The translations under genes and the position numbers were made by a program. The notes under the pieces were generated by a model. It made no database searches, had not been told where the DNA came from, and saw only the letters and a list, made by a program, of their open reading frames with translations. This document shows, in pieces, positions 43,722-52,273 of a stretch of DNA of 64,000 bases; within the stretch, counting starts at the first letter, position 1, and every line of letters begins with the position of its first letter. The DNA comes from Azospirillaceae bacterium (GTDB lineage: Bacteria; Pseudomonadota; Alphaproteobacteria; Azospirillales; Azospirillaceae): NCBI GenBank assembly GCA_035645145.1, contig DASQNC010000016.1, positions 124,001 to 188,000 on the forward strand, in the 5' to 3' direction.

Positions 43722-44928
43722 GACCATGCCCGAGACGGACCCGTTCGACGCCGACATGCCGGAGCAGCCGGCGGCACCCGCCACTCTGCCCCCAGGCACC
43801 GCCGTCCTCCAAGTGATCCCGAGCCTGGTGACGGGCGGGGCCGAACGCGGCTGCGTGGACGTGGCGGCCGCCATCATGGCCGCCGGCGGGCGCGCGGTCG
43901 TGGCGTCCGAGGGCGGCCCCATGACACGCGAGCTGGACCGGGCGCGGGCGGAGCATGTCGTGCTGCCGCTGGCCAGCAAGAATCCGCTGGTCATCCGCAG
44001 GAACATCGCGCGGCTGGAAGCGCTGATCCGGTCCCACCGGATCGACATCGTGCACGCCCGCAGCCGGGCGCCGGCCTGGTCCGCCTACTTCGCGGCCCAG
44101 CGCGCCGGCGTGCCGTTCATGACCACCTTCCACGCGCCCTACGGCGGCCGCGGCCGGCTCAAACGCCTCTACAACTCGGTGATGGCCCGGGGCGAACGGA
44201 TCATCGCCATCTCGGACTTCATCGCGCGGCACGTCCAGGAAAACTACCGCGTCGATCCCGCGCGCATCCGCACCATCCACCGCGGCATCGACCTGTCGAT
44301 CTTCACGCCCGCCAGCGTCTCGCCCGAACGCATGGTCCAGCTGATGCGGCGGTGGGCCGTCCCCGACGGCACGCCGGTGGTCATGCTGCCCGGCCGGCTG
44401 ACCCGCTGGAAGGGGGCGCCGGTCCTCATCAAGGCGATGGAGCTGTTGGGACGGCGCGACGTCTGCTGCGTCCTGGTGGGCAGCGAGCAGGGCCGGACCG
44501 GATTCCGCGAGGAGCTGCTGCGCGAGGTGCGCGCCCGCGGGCTGGAGGGCATGGTCCGGCTGGTGGGCGACTGCAACGACATGCCGGCGGCCTACATGCT
44601 GGCCGATGTCGTGGTGTCGGCCTCGACCGAACCCGAAGCGTTCGGCCGGGTGATCGTCGAGGCCCAGGCCATGGGCCGGCCGACCATCGTCAGCGACACC
44701 GGCGCGGTGGACGAGACCATCGTGCGCGGCCAGACCGCATGGGTGGTGCCGCCGAACGATCCGGCAACGCTCGCCCAGGCCATCGCCCAGGCACTGGCCC
44801 TGACGCCCGAGGAGCGCGAGGCCATCGGTGCGGCGTCCATGGCCCATGCGCGGGCCAAGTTCGAACGCTGGCGGATGTGCGCGGAAACCCTGGCCGTCTA
44901 CGCCGAACTGGTGGCCGGGCGCCGCTGA
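43720..44928 (+). CDS. GT4 family glycosyltransferase
   Basis: A 402-residue retaining GT-B glycosyltransferase. It has the N-terminal VIPSLVTGGAERGCVDVA, the acceptor-side region HARSRAPAWSAYFAA, the donor-domain start PGRLTRWKGAPVLIKAM and the C-terminal EPEAFGRVIVEAQAMGRPT. It should add a sugar from an NDP-sugar to lipopolysaccharide or another glycan. An AAGG Shine-Dalgarno lies eight bases before ATG 43720; a second ATG lies at 43726. It is convergent with the nucleotide-sugar-dependent transferase at 44956. Confidence 0.88.
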   Translation: MTMPETDPFDADMPEQPAAPATLPPGTAVLQVIPSLVTGGAERGCVDVAAAIMAAGGRAVVASEGGPMTRELDRARAEHVVLPLASKNPLVIRRNIARLEALIRSHRIDIVHARSRAPAWSAYFAAQRAGVPFMTTFHAPYGGRGRLKRLYNSVMARGERIIAISDFIARHVQENYRVDPARIRTIHRGIDLSIFTPASVSPERMVQLMRRWAVPDGTPVVMLPGRLTRWKGAPVLIKAMELLGRRDVCCVLVGSEQGRTGFREELLREVRARGLEGMVRLVGDCNDMPAAYMLADVVVSASTEPEAFGRVIVEAQAMGRPTIVSDTGAVDETIVRGQTAWVVPPNDPATLAQAIAQALALTPEEREAIGAASMAHARAKFERWRMCAETLAVYAELVAGRR

Positions 44929-44955
44929 AACATCAACCCAAGGGCTGACGCGGCC

Positions 44956-45672
44956 TCACCGCCAGTGCTCGACCACCCACGGGGTCGGCCGGACATGCTT
45001 GACCAGGTTGCCGCCCGGCCAATGCCCGGCGGCGGCGTCCGGGGGCTTGGGGTTGCCGTGGAAGGCGATGATCCGCGCCTCGGCCGGCAGCCGGGGCGGC
45101 AGCGCCCAGTTCAGCGGGAACGGGCGCAGGCAGTGGCGCTTGAAGCTGCGCACCCACGCATCGGGCCAATAGGTGAGCGCCCCGACCCGGCGCGAGATGA
45201 AGGTCTGCTCGTTCGAGAACTCGGTCACCACGGCATCCGCGCGGGCCAGGAACTCGGCATAGATGTCCGGGTGGGCGCCCACCTCGAACCGGAAAACCGA
45301 GCTGTTCCCGACCCCCTGCCCCTTCTGGGTCCAGTTCTCGATGATGCAGAAGGCGCCCGGCAGGTCGAACAACGGCCCCACGTCGCCGACCACCACCACA
45401 TCCAGGTCCAGGAACAAGGCCGTACCCTGCAGGTCGCCCAGCGTCGGGGCCAGGAGGCCGACCTTGCGCCAGGGCTGGTGGGCCTTGCGGGCCGGCACGT
45501 CCATTTCGGGCAGCGGCAGCGTCTCGATACCGGCCTCCAGGCCCGTCGGGTCGTCGGTCAGGCAGACGAAGCGGAACGGGCGGTGCGTGTGCCGGCGCAG
45601 CATCGAATGGAGCACGTTCACGTATTCCGGCCCGTAGGCCGTGCCCCACTTCATGCAGACGATGTTGGACAT
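44956..45672 (-). CDS. Putative GT-A glycosyltransferase with DxD motif
   Basis: A 238-residue protein starting MSNIVCMKWGTAYGPEYVNVL, with FVCLTDDPTGLE and a DxD metal site in LFLDLDVVVVGD. NEQTFISRR and IIAFHGNPKP fit GT8/nucleotide-diphospho-sugar transferase-like proteins. A GGAG lies upstream of the ATG. It sits next to an O-antigen-ligase-like gene and three other glycosyltransferases, suggesting a role in surface polysaccharide assembly. The family assignment is from motifs only. Confidence 0.72.
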   Translation of the reverse strand: MSNIVCMKWGTAYGPEYVNVLHSMLRRHTHRPFRFVCLTDDPTGLEAGIETLPLPEMDVPARKAHQPWRKVGLLAPTLGDLQGTALFLDLDVVVVGDVGPLFDLPGAFCIIENWTQKGQGVGNSSVFRFEVGAHPDIYAEFLARADAVVTEFSNEQTFISRRVGALTYWPDAWVRSFKRHCLRPFPLNWALPPRLPAEARIIAFHGNPKPPDAAAGHWPGGNLVKHVRPTPWVVEHWR

Positions 45673-45780
45673 GTGCGCTCCGCAATGCCGCCGGCCGGCA
45701 GCCGCCTCGATGGATTACCGCGGTCGATAGCCGAAGACCCGCCGGGCCGCAACTCCGGCCCCAGGGCGGTCCGGAACACC

Positions 45781-46992
45781 CTACGGGTCGCCGGCCGCAA
45801 GCCGCCGGCGCAGGTCGTGGCCCAACGCGATGGCCAGCGGCAGCCAGAACAGCACCCATTCCGGGTTCAGGTCGCGCATGACCGTCCGGAAATCCACCGA
45901 CATGGCCACCAGGCCGGCGACGAACATCGCCAGCGGGGCCATGCTGTCGCGCCGCATGCGCGCCGTGGCCACGACACCGGCCACGATCAAGGCGACGAGC
46001 GTCAGGAGCGCCGGAAGCCCGCCGAAAAGCTGTGCCGACATCAGGATGTTGTGCGCCGACGTGAAGACGACGCCGTCGTGCATCACCAGCCGGTAATCGG
46101 TGCCGAAGCCGTGGCCGAGCCAGGGGCTTTGGGCGGCCAGTTCGAAGGCCCGCTGCCAGATCTGGATGCGGTAGTCGTCGCCACGGAAAACGGTGTCCGC
46201 CCCGATCAACGGCCCGATGAACCAGATCCCGGCCGCCAATGCGGCCAGCGTGCCGGCCGTCGGCAGAAGAAGCCGCGGCACCGTCAGCACGACCGCGATC
46301 AGCGCCCCCGCGGCGACACCCAGCAGCCCGCCGCGCGTTTCCGACGCCACAAGCCCGTAAGTGACGCCAGCGATCAGGGCGGCGGTCAGCAGCCGCATCC
46401 CCGTCGTGCGGGCACGGGGCGCCGCCAACAGGACCAACCCCAGCAGGATGACGGCGAACAACGGCCCCGACCGCGTGGGCCACTTGCCCAGGCCGGCGAC
46501 CGTGTAGAACCGGCCGAGCGCGTCGACCCCGTCGACGCCCAGAACCAGATAGGTGTGGACGATCCCCAGGACCGCGGCGGCACCGAGCGCCCATGCCCAG
46601 CCGGTCGGCGCGTCCGGCCGCCGGGACACGACCGCCGCGACAATGCCGAGGAAGGCGAGCGGCATGGTCGTCTCGCCCGTCACGTCCAGGAAGCGGGGGA
46701 GCGAGACGGGCCCGACCAGCCAACCGCTGACCCAGAGGGCGAGCGCATGGGCCGCCGCCGCCAGGAACAGCGGATGATGCAGCAACGCGCCCGCCCGCCG
46801 GCGCCACACGGGATGGCGCAGCGCCGCCAGGCCCAGCGGGATCAGAACGACGTAGAAGAACATCCTCTGCGCCGAGACCGAGACCACGAAGGACACGAGG
46901 AACAGGAAGGCGATCAAACGGTCGCCGACGACCGCCAGCGGGTCGGGACCCGACAGCCGGCGCAGCACGCCCCCGATCCGGCCATCCGCCAC
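45781..46992 (-). CDS. O-antigen ligase/polymerase-like membrane protein
   Basis: A 403-residue protein with about ten or eleven hydrophobic helices and the Wzy_C-type periplasmic loop: SPWLGHGFGTDY, then SAHNILMSAQLFGG. O-antigen ligases (WaaL) and polymerases share this. It probably joins or polymerises undecaprenyl-linked glycan at the outer face of the inner membrane. The frame is open far upstream over the preceding gene. GTG 46992 is used here; TTG 47010, overlapping the upstream stop, and GTG 46968 are alternatives, so the first residues are uncertain. Confidence 0.75.
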   Translation of the reverse strand: MADGRIGGVLRRLSGPDPLAVVGDRLIAFLFLVSFVVSVSAQRMFFYVVLIPLGLAALRHPVWRRRAGALLHHPLFLAAAAHALALWVSGWLVGPVSLPRFLDVTGETTMPLAFLGIVAAVVSRRPDAPTGWAWALGAAAVLGIVHTYLVLGVDGVDALGRFYTVAGLGKWPTRSGPLFAVILLGLVLLAAPRARTTGMRLLTAALIAGVTYGLVASETRGGLLGVAAGALIAVVLTVPRLLLPTAGTLAALAAGIWFIGPLIGADTVFRGDDYRIQIWQRAFELAAQSPWLGHGFGTDYRLVMHDGVVFTSAHNILMSAQLFGGLPALLTLVALIVAGVVATARMRRDSMAPLAMFVAGLVAMSVDFRTVMRDLNPEWVLFWLPLAIALGHDLRRRLAAGDP

Positions 46993-47006
46993 GACCGGCC
47001 CGGCGG

Positions 47007-48023
47007 TCAATACAGCTCGGTGGGCCACGGGTAATCCTCGGACAGGGGCATGCGGAACGCGACGTCCACAATATAGCGGGCGATGCGGCTGCAATCGAAA
47101 TAGGCGTGCATCTTGGCCCAGCCGCGCTGGGCGATGGCGCGCGCGGCCGCATCGTCCGCCTTGATGCGGCGGATCTGGGCGACCAGCTCGTCCATGTCGC
47201 GGTAGAACACCATCTCGTCCGGGGCGAACAGCCGGTCGAATCCGCTGGCCTGGTCCACCAGCAGCAGAAGGCCGTTGCCCCCGTACTGCGCCATGCGGTC
47301 CGAGGCGTAAAGCTCGCCCGCGCCACGGTCGAGGCTGAGCCCCATGCGGCAGTTGTCGAGGGCCCGGTAATAGGCATCGCCGTAGACCGGCGGGTGTCCC
47401 AGGATGCCGCGGACGTCGAACCGGACATCCGGCAGGCGCCGTTGCAGATCCCGGCAGAATTCGACCCGGTGGTGGGGCTTCTCCGCCCGCGCGGCGAAGA
47501 ACAGGTCGTGGGCCGGTCCGACGTTCTCGAACGCCCGGTAGGTCTCGATGGACGGATCCACGGGGTTCGGCATGAACGAGACGGCGGTCCCGGGCTTGGC
47601 GAACTGGCGCAGCGCCTCGCCGGCCGTGGTGACGAACACCGCGTCCGACAGGTCCGAGAACCGACGGATGTTCCGGACGACCTTGTCCTCGAACAGCGGA
47701 TCGACGCAACGCATGACGATCTTCGGGCGCGACGCCATCGCCTTGATCGTCGAGACGGTGTCGCGCGACAGCGTGTCGGCATGGCACAGAACGACCATGT
47801 CCGGCCGGAAGTTCTCGGCGATTTCGCGCACGCGGCGGTTCACCGCGCGCGCACCGAGCTCCTTTGATCCAAATGGATTGGAGCTGCGCGCCATATCACG
47901 GTCGCTGACCGTATAGACATGGTGACCGTTTCGGATGAACCCGTTCACCAGCTTTCGAGTAATGTCGTAAAAGACGAGCCCGTTCTTATGCTCGTTGAAA
48001 TTCCCGACGACTAAAATCCGCAT
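47007..48023 (-). CDS. Glycosyltransferase, CgeB/GT1-like
   Basis: A 338-residue GT-B protein. MRILVVGNFNEHKNGLVFYDITR opens the acceptor domain; the C-terminal half has FMPNPVDPSIETY, CRMGLSLDRGAGELYASDRMAQYGG and LFAPDEMVFYRDMDELVAQI, as in CgeB-like transferases with DUF3880/Glyco_trans_1_2 regions. ATG 48023 is chosen because similarity begins there; ATG 48032 is three codons upstream. It ends very close to the ligase-like gene, implying one operon. Confidence 0.78.
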   Translation of the reverse strand: MRILVVGNFNEHKNGLVFYDITRKLVNGFIRNGHHVYTVSDRDMARSSNPFGSKELGARAVNRRVREIAENFRPDMVVLCHADTLSRDTVSTIKAMASRPKIVMRCVDPLFEDKVVRNIRRFSDLSDAVFVTTAGEALRQFAKPGTAVSFMPNPVDPSIETYRAFENVGPAHDLFFAARAEKPHHRVEFCRDLQRRLPDVRFDVRGILGHPPVYGDAYYRALDNCRMGLSLDRGAGELYASDRMAQYGGNGLLLLVDQASGFDRLFAPDEMVFYRDMDELVAQIRRIKADDAAARAIAQRGWAKMHAYFDCSRIARYIVDVAFRMPLSEDYPWPTELY

Positions 48024-48131
48024 CACTGGCATCCCGGGCCGGCCCAGGCGGTTGATAGGGCAGGCCCGCGGAAGCGTCAAGCAAACGGCCCCGGAACACC
48101 GCCCCGTCCCGTGCGGTTGCCGGAAGCGGCC

Positions 48132-49160
48132 TTAAAGGAACGCCGCCTCCCACAAGGCCGCCCGCCCGCCCCAGGAGGCATCGGCGCGCGTTGCGAGCGC
48201 GGCCATGTGACGGCGGCGCCAGACGGCATCGTCCGCCAGCAGCCGCAGCACCCCCGCCGCGAATCCCGCGTCGTCCCGCGCCAGGACCCCGGTTTCGCCG
48301 TCCACGACGCGCTCGCGCAGCGCGCCGATGCCGCGGGTCGCCACCGGAACGCCCATCGCCAGGGCTTCCGCCGCCGCCAGGCAGAACGTCTCGTCCCGGT
48401 GCCCGGGACACAGGAGCACCCGCGCCCCGCGCAGTGCCGCCGCCAACGCGGCTTTGGACGCCCGCGGGTGCAGCACGATCCCCGCCGCCGCCAGCTCTGC
48501 GGGCCGAAGGCCCAGTTCCAGCCGACCGCCCCCGGCCGGGCCGGGATCCGGCGGCAGGCAATAGGCGTGCAGTTCGGCCGCGGGGACCGCCGGGCGGATG
48601 CGGTCCCGCCACAGCCGGACCATGTCGGCGAGACCGCGATAGGGCATCGACGTGAAAAGCGCGCGTGGCGGCGGAACGCCCTCGGCAGCGGGCGCGGAGA
48701 CGAACGGCTCGCCCACGCCATGGGGGATCAGGTGGCGGCGGCGGAACGGGACCAGGGACGACAGGGTGCCCGCATGATAGCGGCCCAGAAGGACCGCGTC
48801 CGGGCGCAGGCGGGCAACGGCGGGCAGGCGCCCGGTGCGGACCAGCTTCCAAAGCGTGGCCGGGTTGTGCAGCCAGACCGCCGTCCGCCTCGCCGCCACC
48901 GCATCCAGCAGACGCGGCTCGGCATTCGCGACGGCGAGGTCGGCCGCCCCGGATGCGGCGGCTTCGGCCAGCGGGCGCCAATGCACCCCGTTCCACTCCG
49001 ACGCGCGGTCGACGTTCGTGCAGGCGACCACCTCGTGCCCACGCGCGGCCAGGGCCTCGGCAAGCTGCACCGTGGCGCTCTCGATGCCGCCAAGGGGGCC
49101 GACGGCCAGACTCCGGCCGTCGAACGGCCGGCCGCGGTCCAGGAACACGATACGGGCCAA
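48132..49160 (-). CDS. GT4-like glycosyltransferase with TTG start
   Basis: A 342-residue GT-B protein: LARIVFLDRGRPF, GGIESATVQLAEALAARGHEVV, HNPATLWKLVRTG and the C-terminal LCPGHRDETFCLAAAEALAMGVPVATRG. It is a retaining transferase of the GT4 group. The start is TTG at 49160, because GGGAGGG lies four bases upstream and no ATG or GTG lies near the conserved beginning. It is the first gene of the four-gene glycan block running leftwards to 44956. Confidence 0.78.
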   Translation of the reverse strand: MARIVFLDRGRPFDGRSLAVGPLGGIESATVQLAEALAARGHEVVACTNVDRASEWNGVHWRPLAEAAASGAADLAVANAEPRLLDAVAARRTAVWLHNPATLWKLVRTGRLPAVARLRPDAVLLGRYHAGTLSSLVPFRRRHLIPHGVGEPFVSAPAAEGVPPPRALFTSMPYRGLADMVRLWRDRIRPAVPAAELHAYCLPPDPGPAGGGRLELGLRPAELAAAGIVLHPRASKAALAAALRGARVLLCPGHRDETFCLAAAEALAMGVPVATRGIGALRERVVDGETGVLARDDAGFAAGVLRLLADDAVWRRRHMAALATRADASWGGRAALWEAAFL

Positions 49161-49303
49161 GCGCCCTCCCTTCCCCGGGCTGCGCGGGCAATCGTCGAAG
49201 GTCGCCCGCCCCGGAACAGCGGTCGCATTAGAGGATCGGCGCGCGCCCTGTCCAGCAATCCCGCCAGCGCCCCGGCAGCGATGCCGCACCGCACGCGCGC
49301 GGC

Positions 49304-49331
49304 TTGACAGGCGGGCGCGAGGCCTTAGGAA
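49304..49331 (+). promoter_or_regulatory. Sigma-70-type promoter of thrS-infC
   Basis: TTGACA at 49304-49309 (perfect -35), 16 bases, then TAGGAA (weak -10). The leader to the thrS ATG would be about 65-70 bases. No ribosomal-protein-type leader or T-box is seen. Confidence 0.5.
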
Positions 49332-49402
49332 TGGGCACCTGTGCCGAAGGCGCACCACCGCGCCGTCCACCCCACGACCCATTGACCGCGGAGCCCACCA
49401 TC

Positions 49403-51370
49403 ATGGACGCCCCCGCCGCATCGCGCGACAGCATCGCCATCACGTTGCCCGACGGCAGCGTGCGGACTGTTGCGCGCGGCACCACCGGGGCCGAGGTGGC
49501 GGCCGGGATCGGCGCCGGCCTGGCCAAGGCCGCGCTGGCGGTCAAGATCGACGGCAAACTGTCCGACCTGTCGCTGCCGATCGAGCGGGACGCGGGGATC
49601 GAGATCGTCACCCGCAAGAGCGACGAGGCGTTGGAGCTGATCCGGCACGATGCCGCCCACGTGATGGCCGAGGCCGTGCAGGAACTCTACCCCGGCACCC
49701 AGGTCACCATCGGCCCCGCCATCGAAAACGGCTTCTACTACGACTTCTGGCGGGCGGAGCCGTTCACGCCCGACGACCTGCCCAAAATCGAAGCCAAGAT
49801 GCGCGAGATCATCGCGCGCGACGCCGCGTTCGTGCGCGAGGTGTGGGACCGGGACGACGCCATCCGCTTCTTCGAGGCGCGGGGCGAACGCTTCAAGGCC
49901 GAGCTGATCCGCGACCTGCCCGCGACGGAAACGATCACGGTCTATCGCCAGGGCCAGTGGCTCGACCTCTGCCGCGGCCCGCACATGCCGTCCACGGGCC
50001 GGATCGGTGGCGCGTTCAAGCTGATGAAGCTGGCCGGTGCGTACTGGCGCGGCGACGCGAAGAACGCCCAGCTCCAGCGCATCTACGGCACCGCGTGGCG
50101 TGACGAAAAGGAACTGGAAGCCCACCTCCACATGCTGGAGGAGGCGGAGCGGCGCGACCATCGCCGGCTCGGCCGCGAGATGGACCTGTTCCATCTCCAG
50201 GAAGAAGCCGCCGGCAGCATCTTCTGGCACCCCAAGGGCTGGACGCTGTTCCGCACGCTGGAAACGTACGTCCGTACGCGTCTGGCGAACGCCGGGTACG
50301 TGGAGGTGAAGACGCCGCAACTGGTGGACCGCTCGCTGTTCATGGCGTCCGGCCACTGGGAGATGTACGGCGACAACATGTACAAGATCCACGCGGACGA
50401 GGAGAAGGTCTTCGGCCTGAAGCCGATGAACTGTCCCGGCCACGTGCAGGTCTACCGCCAGGGCATCAAGAGCTACCGCGACCTGCCGCTGCGCATCGCG
50501 GAGTTCGGATCCTGCCACCGCAACGAGCCGTCGGGCGCGCTGCATGGCATCATGCGGGTGCGCCAGTTCACCCAGGACGACGCGCACATCTTCTGCACGC
50601 CCGAGCAGGTGACCGAAGAAGCGGTCGCGTACATCCGGCTGCAGCTTCAGGTCTACAAGGACCTCGGGTTCGAGAACGTGCGCTACAAGCTGGCCCTCAG
50701 GCCGGACGTGCGCGCCGGCACCGACGAAGTGTGGGACAAGGCGGAAGAGGGTCTGCGCGCCGCCATGCACGCCTGCGGACTGGAGTGGGAGGAGCTGCCC
50801 AACGAAGGCGCCTTCTACGGTCCGAAGATCGAGTTCCACCTGACCGATGCCATCGGCCGGAGCTGGCAGTGCGGCACGCTGCAGATGGACTTCGTGCTGC
50901 CGGAACGACTGGACGCCACCTATGTGGGCGAGGACGGGGCCAAGCACCGGCCGGTCATGCTGCACCGGGCGATGCTGGGTTCCTTCGAGCGGTTCACCGG
51001 CATCCTGGTCGAACACTTCGCCGGCAAGCTGCCGCTGTGGCTGGCTCCGGTGCAGGTGGTGGTGGCGACCATCACCACCGACGCCGAGCCGTATGCCCGC
51101 GAAGCCGCCAACGAGATGATCAAGGCCGGGCTCCGGGTCGAGCTGGACGTCCGCAACGAAAAGATCAACCTCAAGGTCCGGGAGCACTCCCTGGCCAAGG
51201 TGCCGGTCATCGCCGTGGTCGGCCGCCGCGAGGCGGAGGAGCGCAAGGTCGCGCTGCGCCGTTTGGGCAGCCAGGAGCAAGAGGTTCTTGCCCTGGACGC
51301 CGCGGTGTCACACCTTAAGCACGAAGGCCGTTCGCCGGCAGGCGACCTGCCTCCGCAAATTCTGTTCTGA
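49403..51370 (+). CDS. thrS: Threonyl-tRNA synthetase
   Basis: A 655-residue class II synthetase, the length usual for ThrRS. An N-terminal TGS domain ([17 protein letters not shown]) precedes the editing domain with [14 protein letters not shown] (HxxxH) and [10 protein letters not shown]. The catalytic core has the zinc site MNCPGH with motif 2 (HRNEPSG and [11 protein letters not shown]), and the C-terminal anticodon-binding domain follows ([14 protein letters not shown]). It charges tRNA-Thr. ATG 49403 has GGAG upstream. infC follows 57 bases after the stop, the normal order in many Alphaproteobacteria. Confidence 0.97.
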   Translation: MDAPAASRDSIAITLPDGSVRTVARGTTGAEVAAGIGAGLAKAALAVKIDGKLSDLSLPIERDAGIEIVTRKSDEALELIRHDAAHVMAEAVQELYPGTQVTIGPAIENGFYYDFWRAEPFTPDDLPKIEAKMREIIARDAAFVREVWDRDDAIRFFEARGERFKAELIRDLPATETITVYRQGQWLDLCRGPHMPSTGRIGGAFKLMKLAGAYWRGDAKNAQLQRIYGTAWRDEKELEAHLHMLEEAERRDHRRLGREMDLFHLQEEAAGSIFWHPKGWTLFRTLETYVRTRLANAGYVEVKTPQLVDRSLFMASGHWEMYGDNMYKIHADEEKVFGLKPMNCPGHVQVYRQGIKSYRDLPLRIAEFGSCHRNEPSGALHGIMRVRQFTQDDAHIFCTPEQVTEEAVAYIRLQLQVYKDLGFENVRYKLALRPDVRAGTDEVWDKAEEGLRAAMHACGLEWEELPNEGAFYGPKIEFHLTDAIGRSWQCGTLQMDFVLPERLDATYVGEDGAKHRPVMLHRAMLGSFERFTGILVEHFAGKLPLWLAPVQVVVATITTDAEPYAREAANEMIKAGLRVELDVRNEKINLKVREHSLAKVPVIAVVGRREAEERKVALRRLGSQEQEVLALDAAVSHLKHEGRSPAGDLPPQILF

Positions 51371-51427
51371 ACCCTGTTCCCCTGCCGACCGGTGCAGTCC
51401 CGGCGGTTCTAGTCATGGAGAGCGAAT

Positions 51428-51964
51428 ATAGCCAGGCCCCCTCTCAACGAAGCCCCGAGCCGCGATGGTCCGCGGGTCAACCGGGAAATCAACGCCCGCT
51501 CCGTCCGCTTGGTGGACGCCAACGGCGATATGGTCGGCGTGGTGTCGATCCGCGATGCCCTGATGGCCGCGGAGGAAGCGGGACTCGACCTTGTCGAGAT
51601 TTCCCCCAACGCGGATCCGCCCGTCTGCAAAATCCTCGACTTCGGCAAGTTCAAGTATGAACAGCAGAAGAAGGCGGCCGAGGCGCGGAAGAAGCAGAAA
51701 GTCATCGAGGTCAAGGAGATCAAACTCCGGCCGAACATCGATGACAACGATTACAACATCAAGATGCGGAACGCCCGTCGCTTCCTCGAGGAAGGCGACA
51801 AGGTCAAACTGACGATGCGCTTCCGCGGTCGCGAGATGGCGCACCAGGATCTGGGCATGAACATCCTGATGCGGGTCCGCGACGAAATGGAGGACCTGGC
51901 CAAGGTGGAGCAGATGCCCCGCCTGGAAGGTCGCCAGATGGTAATGGTGATCTCGCCCAAGTGA
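51428..51964 (+). CDS. infC: Translation initiation factor IF-3 with AUA start
   Basis: A 178-residue IF-3. N-terminal domain: [19 protein letters not shown], then linker, then [14 protein letters not shown] and [13 protein letters not shown] of the C-terminal domain. The conserved protein begins upstream of any ATG, GTG or TTG. The only start that gives the usual IF-3 N-terminus is ATA at 51428, seven bases after GGAG. E. coli infC uses AUU for self-repression, since IF-3 rejects non-standard starts; the same control is likely here. The ATG at 51415 is out of frame. Confidence 0.93.
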   Translation: MARPPLNEAPSRDGPRVNREINARSVRLVDANGDMVGVVSIRDALMAAEEAGLDLVEISPNADPPVCKILDFGKFKYEQQKKAAEARKKQKVIEVKEIKLRPNIDDNDYNIKMRNARRFLEEGDKVKLTMRFRGREMAHQDLGMNILMRVRDEMEDLAKVEQMPRLEGRQMVMVISPK

Positions 51965-52000
51965 CGGGATCGGCGTAGCCGACATCCGTTGGGGAAGATC

Positions 52001-52031
52001 AAGGCCCGCCGAGGAAACACGGCGGGCCTTT
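52001..52031 (+). terminator. Terminator after infC
   Basis: AAGGCCCGCCG and CGGCGGGCCTT form an 11-bp perfect stem with an eight-base loop, ending in TTT. It lies 36 bases after the infC stop. Confidence 0.8.
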
Positions 52032-52047
52032 CCACTCCACCCCATTC

Positions 52048-52085
52048 CACACCCGGCTATTTCACACCCGGCTATTTCACACCCC
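52048..52085. repeat. 15-bp tandem direct repeat, 2.5 copies
   Basis: CACACCCGGCTATTT occurs twice head to tail, followed by a partial third copy (CACACCC). It lies between the infC terminator and the kinase gene. Purpose unknown; slippage or protein-binding repeats are possible. Confidence 0.75.
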
Positions 52086-52273
52086 GGGGGCGGCCGGGCT
52101 GCGCATGGCGCTGTCCCGATGCGATCCGGCCGGCATGTGGGTGGCCACGGATGAAGACAATGCCAGGATCAAGGGGCGGCTGCCGACCGCCCCGGTCCCA
52201 TTCGTTTGTCTACGCCGCCAAGCCGACCGCATGCTAGCGTTGGCTTGCGCACGACAGTGGGGAGTCGGACTGC

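Larger units (their letters stand above)
51965..52273. other. Intergenic region after infC
   Basis: 309 bases. It holds the infC terminator (52001-52031), the 15-bp tandem repeat (52048-52085), and about 190 bases of unexplained sequence before the histidine-kinase gene. No rpmI or rplT gene follows infC. Confidence 0.5.

Noticed and set aside
49325-51280. A 651-codon antisense frame over thrS
   Set aside because: thrS is unmistakable on the plus strand; the antisense frame has no similarity that I recognise.
51415-51660. ATG at 51415 considered as the infC start
   Set aside because: It is out of frame with IF-3 and gives an unrelated 81-residue peptide.
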